Shown in pieces: positions 58,381 to 64,000 of a stretch of DNA of 64,000 bases. How positions within the stretch are numbered: position 1 is the stretch's first letter; every line of letters starts with the position of its first letter. The notes beneath the pieces are model-generated. The model saw only the letters and a program-made list of their open reading frames with translations. It made no database searches and had not been told where the DNA came from. Origin of the DNA: Labilithrix sp. (lineage in GTDB: Bacteria > Myxococcota_A > Polyangia > Polyangiales > Polyangiaceae); contig JAHBWE010000002.1 in assembly GCA_019637155.1 (NCBI GenBank), forward strand, positions 248,001 through 312,000, in the 5' to 3' direction. A program made the translations under genes and the position numbers.

Positions 58381-59016
58381 ATGCGCAAGGTCTCTCTGCC
58401 CGTCGCGGGCGCGCTGGTCGTCGTTGCTGGCTCCGTCTTCGCTCAACCGTTCAAGCCAATGCAGCTCCCTCCGGAATCGGCCCAAGTCCAGCCCGCCAGC
58501 GCCGTCGGCGCGGCAAGGCTGCTGTCGATCGCTCCTCCTGCTGCGCTGACTCCGGCCGCGCGCCTTCAGCGAGCGAGGGCGTTGCCGGCCGCTGCGAACG
58601 CGACCTCGCTGCCTGCCCAGTTCGAGTTCCGCGTCACCCCGAAGGCACCGAACAGCGGCAACGCCAAGATCCTATACTCCGGTCTCTTCTCGTTCGAGCC
58701 AACTGGATCGAGTGGCCGATGGGCGATGTTCGGCGTGCACGGTATGGGGGCGCCTTCCTTCGTCGAGATCGAGCTGGTCACAGTAGCCAACACCAACTAC
58801 CTGGCGGACTGCAGTGTCAAGGTGAACTGGGGCGCGCTCACCGTGAACAACGCTTCGACGCAGGCCATCCAAGACGGGCACCTGTTTCATGTGATCCGAT
58901 CGACGGGCACCACGACGAAGGTCCTCCTTGTATGGCCCACCAATCCCGCCGATTGGACCGCTCATCGGGGGGGACTTTTTCGGCTGCGACTTCACCAAGC
59001 TCTAACCTGCACGTAA
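58381..59016 (+). CDS. secreted protein of unknown function, less G+C-rich than its neighbours
   Basis: 211 residues, ATG after GAGGTG. Signal peptide MRKVSLPVAGALVVVAGSVFA, cleaved before QPFKP. The mature domain (about 80-200) is beta-rich: FEFRVTPKAPNSGNAKILYSG, FVEIELVTVANTNYLADCSVKVNW. Codons such as TCT, GCT, CCA, CAA and CTA are frequent compared with flanking genes, which suggests recent acquisition. The last 15 residues (LFRLRLHQALTCT) look uncharacteristic. If the G7 run at 58967-58973 had six Gs, the protein would end HRGDFFGCDFTKL with a second Cys to pair with the single internal one. Function unknown. Confidence 0.72.
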   Translation: MRKVSLPVAGALVVVAGSVFAQPFKPMQLPPESAQVQPASAVGAARLLSIAPPAALTPAARLQRARALPAAANATSLPAQFEFRVTPKAPNSGNAKILYSGLFSFEPTGSSGRWAMFGVHGMGAPSFVEIELVTVANTNYLADCSVKVNWGALTVNNASTQAIQDGHLFHVIRSTGTTTKVLLVWPTNPADWTAHRGGLFRLRLHQALTCT

Positions 59017-59049
59017 GGACCGCGACGAGGACGGTGAGATCGCGGTCCT
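59016..59049. terminator. bidirectional hairpin between convergent genes
   Basis: AGGACCGCGA (59016-59025) pairs perfectly with TCGCGGTCCT (59040-59049) across a 14-base loop. It lies in the 47 bases between the secreted protein stop and the next minus-strand stop. There is no T-run, so it may be a stem-loop that stabilises 3' ends rather than a full terminator. Confidence 0.6.
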
Positions 59050-59063
59050 CGAGCGCGCGGTAG

Positions 59064-60470
59064 CTACGCCATCGGCGGGGCTTCGGTGACACGTTTCAAG
59101 AGCGGCCGGACCGCCTGGTAGAGCGCGGGGTAGGGGCGGAGGGCGGCGATGCAGGAGGCGACGCGGGCGCCGGTCGACGTGTCGGGATCGTCGCCCTGCT
59201 CGGCGACGGCGCCGTCGGAGGGGAGCATCGTCTCGAGCCACGTGCGGAGGACCGTGCTCACCACGTCGCGCGCGGCGCAGAGATCGAGCGCGTGCGCGGC
59301 GGCGCTCGGATCGGGCGCGATCGCGAAGTAGCTCACGAGGCGGACGACGTCGCGCTCGCGCGCCAGCGGCGCGAGGACCTCCGCGAAGACCGCGCTCGCG
59401 AAGGGATGCGACGACACGTCGAGCATCTCCTTGCCGATCGCGTCGAGCGCCGCGTCGCCGCCGTGGAGGAGGAGCGTGCGCGCGCGCGGGCCCGTGATCG
59501 CGCCCCGCTCCAGCGCGGCCGCGAGCGCCTTCGCGTTCGAGGCCGCGTCCGGATCCATCGGCTGCCACGACGCCGGCGGGAGCGACGGCGCGGCGCGGTT
59601 CGAGCGCGGCTCGCGCGTCGCGACGAGCAGGAGCGCGCCGTGCGTCGCGAGCGGCGCCACATTCTCGGCGACGATCTTCGCGAGCGGCAGCCCCGGCAGC
59701 GTCGCCGCCGCGCGCGCGACGGCGCGCTCGCCCTGCTGGAAGGCGCGCTCGAACGGCGCGCGATCGAGGAGCACCGCGCGGCGATCGGCGGGCGCGATCT
59801 CGCCGTCGTCGCTCCACGGGTAGAACGTCGCGGCGGACGCGACGACGGCGGCGTCGGGATCGAGCGCGCGCGCCGTCTTCACGAGCGCGTCGAGCGGCCA
59901 CGCCGGCGCCGACACGCGCTTCGCGAGCTCGAGGCACGCCTCGAACGCGGCGGGACGCACGCCGTTCGCGCGCGCGAGGCGATCGTCGAAGCGGGCGCAC
60001 GCGATCGAGACCGCGTCGTCGACGATGAGCGCTCGGTGCGCCTGCGCCTGCGCCTCTGCCTCCGCCGCGCCCTCCGCCGCGGAGGCGTCCGCGTCCGCGC
60101 CCGCGAGGAGCACGCGCACGAGCGCCGCGACGGCGGCGTCGCCCGCGACGAGCGGGCCCTCGTCGGACGCCGCGCGCGCGTGGCGGGCGACGGCGCGCTT
60201 GACGCGATCGAGCGCGGGCGGCGCGGCGGCGAGGAGGCGCGCGAGGAGCACGTCCCACGACGCGTCGAGCTCCGCGCCGCTCGCGGTCGCGTGCGCGCGG
60301 TCGACCTCCTCGACGAGGTCGCGCTCGTCGCGCTCGAGGCGGACGCGGGCGAGGAGGCGTCCGACCGGCACGCCCTCCCAGAGCGCGCGCGCGACGCCGA
60401 GATCGACGACCGTGAGCTCGACCTCGTCCTCGGCCGTGGCGACGAACGGCAGCGTGGCCGGCGGCGACAC
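59064..60470 (-). CDS. large Ala-rich protein of unknown function
   Basis: 468 residues from GTG 60470, one base after the upstream stop (TGAC-GTG), so translation is coupled. There is no signal peptide or membrane segment. The chain is almost wholly helical and Ala/Leu/Arg/Asp-rich (for example ALVRVLLAGADADASAAEGA and SNAKALAAALERGAITGPRAR). The mid-part has a few conserved-looking strands (ATFYPWSDDGEIAPADRRAVLL). It could be a helical-repeat scaffold. It is the third gene of the HARE/Mrr-exported protein operon. Function unknown. Confidence 0.72.
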   Translation of the reverse strand: MSPPATLPFVATAEDEVELTVVDLGVARALWEGVPVGRLLARVRLERDERDLVEEVDRAHATASGAELDASWDVLLARLLAAAPPALDRVKRAVARHARAASDEGPLVAGDAAVAALVRVLLAGADADASAAEGAAEAEAQAQAHRALIVDDAVSIACARFDDRLARANGVRPAAFEACLELAKRVSAPAWPLDALVKTARALDPDAAVVASAATFYPWSDDGEIAPADRRAVLLDRAPFERAFQQGERAVARAAATLPGLPLAKIVAENVAPLATHGALLLVATREPRSNRAAPSLPPASWQPMDPDAASNAKALAAALERGAITGPRARTLLLHGGDAALDAIGKEMLDVSSHPFASAVFAEVLAPLARERDVVRLVSYFAIAPDPSAAAHALDLCAARDVVSTVLRTWLETMLPSDGAVAEQGDDPDTSTGARVASCIAALRPYPALYQAVRPLLKRVTEAPPMA

Positions 60471-60471
60471 G

Positions 60472-61557
60472 TCAGTCGAGCGCGGGGCGCGGGCCGGTGA
60501 GGGTGGGGCGCTTCGGCTGGCGCACGCGGAGGAGGAGCGGCGCCTTCGCGGTCGCGACGTCGTCCCAGCTCTTTATGTTGATCGAGCGACCCGAGGCGTT
60601 CGTCGTGTCGAGCTTCGGCGTGATGCGGTAGAGGCCGGGCAGGTCGAAGGTGCCGGAGGGGCACGTCGCGGTGAAGAGGATGCTCAGCGACGTCTTCCCT
60701 TTGACGCCGACGGTGACGAACAGCTCCCTGATCGGCGAGCCGATCGTCCGCGGCGCGCCGCACGCGACGCTGCCGCCGGGGCCGCTCACCGCGAAGGTGA
60801 CCATGTCCGGGCGGAAGAGCAGCGCGATGGGACGATCGGTCTCGTTCACGAGCGAGACCGTCGTCGTGAGGTCGTCGCCCTTCGCCGCGTCCATCGTCTC
60901 GGGCACGGTGAGGTACACGCTCGGCGGCGGCGTCGCGGGCTCGGAGCCGGCCGGCTTCGGCGCGATCGAGATCGTGTCCGGCAGCGTCACCGGATCGGCC
61001 TCGAGCTCCTTCACCGGGTCGATCTTGCCGACGGAGGCGCCGACCGGCGAGAGCGCGAAGGGCGGGGAAGGCGCGGCCGCCGTCTTGCCCTTCGTCGCGA
61101 CGGGCCTCCAGCCGAAGCGCGCCTTCACCTGCGCGTCCTTCACGAGCGCGGCGCGTTCGCGCGCGCCGAAGCAATAGAAGAACGGATCGAACGTCGCGGA
61201 CCACGATCGCTTGCCGGGGACGACGAGCTCGCGCCCTTCGTCGGTCGAAGGCCGCGACTCGTCGGGCAACGCGCAGCGGATCGGACCTGCCGGCGCGCCC
61301 TTCTTCGGCTTGTCGAGCTCGATCGCGCCGCCGCCGGGAGGCACGAGCTCGAACGAGAGGAGGCGCGGATCGGCGGCGAGCCGCACCGGGCCCTCGCCGC
61401 CGTTCGTGATCTTCATCGTCCACGGTCCGCTCGCGGTCGGGGTGACCTCGAGCTTCACCGCCGGCGCGGCGGGGGTGGCCGGCTCTTCGGCGAACGCGCC
61501 GTCACTCGCGGTGGTGGCGAGCGCGATCGCGATGATGACGAAGAGCCGGCGCTTCAT
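60472..61557 (-). CDS. exported beta-rich protein of unknown function
   Basis: 361 residues. Signal peptide MKRRLFVIIAIALATTASDGAFA with predicted cleavage before EEPATP. Two Ig-like beta modules seem present: about 30-170 (VKLEVTPTASGPWTMKITNGG) and about 215-345 (VYLTVPETMDAAKGDDLTTTVSLVNETDRPIAL in outline), each resembling surface-protein sandwich domains. Cysteines occur in pairs (PIRCALPD and FYCFGARE; VACGAPR and TATCPSG). No catalytic motif. Its ATG follows the HARE/Mrr gene stop by one base, so the genes are tightly coupled although one product is exported and the other is not. Confidence 0.75.
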   Translation of the reverse strand: MKRRLFVIIAIALATTASDGAFAEEPATPAAPAVKLEVTPTASGPWTMKITNGGEGPVRLAADPRLLSFELVPPGGGAIELDKPKKGAPAGPIRCALPDESRPSTDEGRELVVPGKRSWSATFDPFFYCFGARERAALVKDAQVKARFGWRPVATKGKTAAAPSPPFALSPVGASVGKIDPVKELEADPVTLPDTISIAPKPAGSEPATPPPSVYLTVPETMDAAKGDDLTTTVSLVNETDRPIALLFRPDMVTFAVSGPGGSVACGAPRTIGSPIRELFVTVGVKGKTSLSILFTATCPSGTFDLPGLYRITPKLDTTNASGRSINIKSWDDVATAKAPLLLRVRQPKRPTLTGPRPALD

Positions 61558-61558
61558 G

Positions 61559-63148
61559 TCAGCCGCCGCCGCGGAGCGTCTCGTAGAGCTCGAGGTCCGG
61601 GATGGCGGTGGTGAGGCGCGTGCGGAGGACGCCGACGTCGTTCTCCTCGAGCAGGCGGCAGAGCGCGACGCCGTCGAAGAGCGCGATCGGCGCGGCCGGC
61701 GCGCCCGACTCCTCGCGCGCGCCGGAGAGCACCTGGCCGGTGGTGATGAGCCAGCCCGCGGACGCGGGGCCGTAGTGGTGGAGCGCGCCGCGGAGATCGC
61801 TCACGCGCTCGCGGCCGACCTCGCGCCCGTCCTTACGGACGACGATGGCGGTCTTGATCTCGTCGGTGCCCGTCTTGTGCGTCGCGGCGAAGTGGGCCTC
61901 GCCGCCGGGCGCGCCGGCGCGGCGCACGGTGCGGAGGTTCGTCATGCCGACGCGCTCGAGCCCGAGGAGCACGAGCTCGATGAGCGCGTGACCCGGGAGC
62001 TCCTGGAGCTTGCGGAGCATCATGCGACGCGAGGCCTCGCGGTAGCGCTCGATCGCGCCGATCGCCTCCGCCTCGAGGCGGACGAGGTCGGTCGACAGCG
62101 TCCAGTCGGTGAGCGCGACGCGCGGTCCCTGGCCGAAGCGGAAGCGCGGGCGCTGCCCGTTCGCGCTGCGGCGAAGGTTGTCGGCGCGGAGCGAGGCGGT
62201 CAGCTGCGCGGCGGCGAGCATCGAGTCGCCGCCGAGGCGACCGCGACGGATCAGCGCGTCGACGACGCTGCGGACCTGGACCGGACCCTGCGCGCGATCG
62301 AAGCCCGAGAGGATCATCACCGTCGCGTCCGCGAGCTCGCGGCCGGACAGCTCGTCCTGCTCGCCCGGCGGGATGTCGATCCCCGTCGGCGCGCCGCCGG
62401 CCATGATCTGCTGGCGGTCGCGGATCATCGGGCGCGGCGCGGGCGCGAGCGGATCGCGCGACGTGTCGATCGACGAGTCACCCTCGACCGAGAGGATCGC
62501 GGTCGGCTGGATCCGCTCTCCGTTGCTGCCGTTGCGATCTCCCTCGAGGCGCGGCGAGGACGCGCGGTCCTCGACGTTGTCGCGTCCGCCGCGTCGGCGT
62601 CGGCGGCGTCGGCGTCGGCGGTTGCCGTCGTCGCCCGCGGCGCCGCGCGCGTCGGCGCCGCCCTGCGTGCGCGGCTCCTCGCTGTTCGGGGACGAGGAGA
62701 AGATCGGCTGATCGTCGTCGTCTTCGTCGTCGAACATCTCCGCCGCGCTCGCCGCGAGATCGGCGCGGAGCGCGTCTTCGCCGGAGACCTCGATCGGCTC
62801 GTCGTCCTCGTCGTCCGGCTCGCCCATCGTGCGGGCCTCGAGCTCGAGCGCGTTCACCTCGACGTCGGCGGCCTCCTCGGCCTCGGCCTCGGCCGCCTCG
62901 ACCTTCTTCTTCCCCTTCTTCCCGTCCCACTCGCGGAGGGCGAAGACGCCCGGCTTCACGCGAACGATCGGGTTCTCCTTGTCCTCCTTCTTGAGGAGCG
63001 CGGCGAGGCGGGCGCCCATCGTGACCTCGGGGCTCTTGCCCACGTGGGAGAGGAGGTTCTTCTCGATGGCGAGCTCGGTGATCTCCTTGTAGTGGAGAGG
63101 CTTGCCGGCGATGCGCAGCACCTCGGCTGCGGCTTCCGTAAACGTCAT
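61559..63148 (-). CDS. HARE-HTH domain protein with acidic and Arg-rich linkers and a degenerate Mrr-like nuclease domain
   Basis: 529 residues. Residues 1-75 form a HARE-HTH winged helix (MTFTEAAAEVLRIAGKPLHY, KPGVFALREWDG). A strongly acidic segment (about 80-150, including FDDEDDDDQP) follows, then an uninterrupted run of ten Arg near 175-185. A helical middle comes next, and a C-terminal Mrr-type domain (about 355-510) contains HALIELVLLGLERVGM, SDLRGALHHYGPASAGWLITTGQV and ALFDGVALCRLLEENDVGV. The Mrr catalytic Asp position reads GGEAHFAA and the QxK motif reads VVRK, so cleavage activity is doubtful. The HARE plus acidic layout recalls the RNA polymerase delta subunit. It is the first gene of a three-gene operon. 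Confidence 0.82.
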   Translation of the reverse strand: MTFTEAAAEVLRIAGKPLHYKEITELAIEKNLLSHVGKSPEVTMGARLAALLKKEDKENPIVRVKPGVFALREWDGKKGKKKVEAAEAEAEEAADVEVNALELEARTMGEPDDEDDEPIEVSGEDALRADLAASAAEMFDDEDDDDQPIFSSSPNSEEPRTQGGADARGAAGDDGNRRRRRRRRRRGGRDNVEDRASSPRLEGDRNGSNGERIQPTAILSVEGDSSIDTSRDPLAPAPRPMIRDRQQIMAGGAPTGIDIPPGEQDELSGRELADATVMILSGFDRAQGPVQVRSVVDALIRRGRLGGDSMLAAAQLTASLRADNLRRSANGQRPRFRFGQGPRVALTDWTLSTDLVRLEAEAIGAIERYREASRRMMLRKLQELPGHALIELVLLGLERVGMTNLRTVRRAGAPGGEAHFAATHKTGTDEIKTAIVVRKDGREVGRERVSDLRGALHHYGPASAGWLITTGQVLSGAREESGAPAAPIALFDGVALCRLLEENDVGVLRTRLTTAIPDLELYETLRGGG

Positions 63149-63324
63149 GTCTTTCGTCTTTCGCTGGTGTGCCGCGAGGCCCCCTTCGGTCCCTCGCGCT
63201 TGGGCGAGCGGCGGCGCCTACTGAGCTCTCTCAGTCGGCCACCTTTTGCTCGCGACCCTACGAATACATCGCGGCACACCGGCCGTCAAAGCCGAAAACT
63301 GCGGGCAATGGGCCTCAGAACGCC

Positions 63325-64000
63325 TCAGAATCCGAAGAGGCCGCCGAAATTCTCGAACGACACGTCGCCGTTCTGGGCGTTGCCGAAGAGCTCGCCGAGG
63401 CCGCCGCCGAAGGGGTTCTGGAGGTCGAGGCCGCCGAGGCCTTCGAACGGGTTGCCGCCGTCGCCGCCCGCCGCGCCGCCGAGCTGGCCGAGGATCTGGC
63501 CGATGTCGATGCCGCCGCCCGCGCCGCCGAGCTGCGAGAGGTCGATGCCGCCGAGGTCGCCGAGCTGCGAGAGATCGATGCCGCCGAGCTCGGCGCCGGT
63601 CGTGTCGACCTCGCCGACGTTCGCGCAGTCCGCCGCCGACTGCGCCGCGACCTTCGCCGCCGCGATGCACGCGGCCTGCGCGGCCTTCGCCTGCCCCGCG
63701 TCCTGCGTGCACTGGATCGCCTGATCGAGGATCGCCGTGAGGTCGGCGCCGCACGCGGCGGCGTTGTCGGGGAGGTCGATGCCCGCCGCCTCGAGGCCGC
63801 CGCCCTGGAAGATGTCCCCGAGGCCGCCGAGGTCGCCGAGGATCTGCTGGAGGAAGTCGGCCGAGCCGGCGGGGAGCTGATCGGCGGTCAGGTTCTGCGT
63901 CGCGAAGCTGCGCGCGGCGGTGAACTTCGAGCCGTCGTGGACGCGCGTGACGAGCTGCGCCTCACCGTCCTCGTCGGACTCGTTGAACGCGATCGAGATG
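63325..64000 (-). CDS. Gly/Leu-rich protein of unknown function (5' end beyond window)
   Basis: 225 codons visible, ending GGLFGF then TGA; the N-terminus lies beyond the right edge. The visible part begins ISIAFNESDEDGEAQLVTRVHDG, a beta-like segment. A Cys-containing helix pair follows (ACGADLTAILDQAIQCTQD and AACIAAAKVAAQSAADC). Gly/Leu-rich repeats come next, notably two copies of LGGIDLSQLG, then NPFEGLGGLDLQNPFGGGLGELFG. Probably exported, but the signal is not visible. No family recognised. Confidence 0.65.
   Translation of the reverse strand, partial: ISIAFNESDEDGEAQLVTRVHDGSKFTAARSFATQNLTADQLPAGSADFLQQILGDLGGLGDIFQGGGLEAAGIDLPDNAAACGADLTAILDQAIQCTQDAGQAKAAQAACIAAAKVAAQSAADCANVGEVDTTGAELGGIDLSQLGDLGGIDLSQLGGAGGGIDIGQILGQLGGAAGGDGGNPFEGLGGLDLQNPFGGGLGELFGNAQNGDVSFENFGGLFGF

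Noticed and set aside
1..64000. tRNA, rRNA or riboswitch genes
   Set aside because: Reading for T-loop sequences, conserved rRNA stretches and an FMN element near ribD found nothing convincing; ribD is internal to an operon with overlapping genes.

Overview
The window reads as chromosomal DNA of a large, very G+C-rich delta-type bacterium, most likely a myxobacterium (Myxococcota, Polyangiales-like). The grounds are strong G/C preference at third codon positions, many lipoproteins with Asp/Ala/Gly/Pro-rich N-termini, FHA and VWA signalling proteins, a membrane Ser/Thr kinase with the HRDVSPQN catalytic loop, type IV pilus genes, tandem trypsin-like lipoproteins and conserved fab/rib and tRNA-synthetase genes. 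No rRNA, tRNA, CRISPR, transposase or prophage was recognised, so this looks like core plus lineage-specific chromosome rather than an island.

Layout. 1-3.4 kb: M16 peptidase, PpiD-type chaperone and a small conserved gene on the minus strand. 3.5-10.2 kb: PilZ protein, a lipoprotein, then an FHA-sigma54 activator, a membrane spermidine-synthase-like protein and a VWA-FHA protein. 10.2-15.3 kb: a periplasmic TPR-like protein and its kinase with a long Ala/Gly/Ser/Asn tail, a lectin-like lipoprotein, and MlaC. 15.5-18.1 kb: pilC-pilS, without pilB, pilT or pilR beside them. 18.1-24.6 kb: a serine hydrolase interrupted in frame by a dispersed repeat, an ABC1/UbiB kinase, and an FHA protein joined to a CpaF-like ATPase domain that has lost its catalytic motifs. 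24.9-27.9 kb: two tandem trypsin-like lipoproteins. 27.9-35.6 kb, minus strand: yceD-rpmF, two lipoproteins, then fabD-fabG-acpP-fabF-rpiB-nrdR-ribD and def. 35.6-40.7 kb: an M15 peptidase, a GNAT enzyme, a MarR-BKACE-enoyl-CoA hydratase operon, an esterase and a PPC lipoprotein. 40.9-46.1 kb: tandem CehA/McbA-like PHP metallohydrolase lipoproteins. 46.2-52.7 kb: an exported ferritin-like protein, a Cys-rich lipoprotein, an acyl-CoA carboxyltransferase, a LamG lipoprotein, and glnS with a YqeY tail. 52.7-59 kb: Uma2 nuclease, an exported CbiX-like chelatase behind a Fur-like box, a C10-like cysteine peptidase, an M20 peptidase, a PcfJ-like protein and a less G+C-rich secreted protein. 59-64 kb: a three-gene minus-strand operon headed by a HARE-HTH/Mrr-like protein, then a truncated Gly/Leu-rich gene.

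How the parts connect. The clearest new link is regulatory. A near-identical palindrome, TATTTCG-N4-CGAAATA, lies directly before the marR-BKACE-enoyl-CoA hydratase operon (37.1 kb) and before the acyl-CoA carboxyltransferase gene (47.8 kb). This suggests one MarR-controlled acyl-CoA/beta-keto-acid catabolic regulon split over two loci. Other leads are the Fur-like box ahead of an exported chelatase-like lipoprotein, two apparent pseudo-enzymes (FHA/CpaF-like and HARE/Mrr-like), a dispersed palindromic repeat family that has entered one coding sequence, and an odd AT-rich motif TGCANNYTACA inside genes. Start sites were chosen by codon, upstream Shine-Dalgarno and family fit. All homology calls are by recognition of motifs, without a database search.
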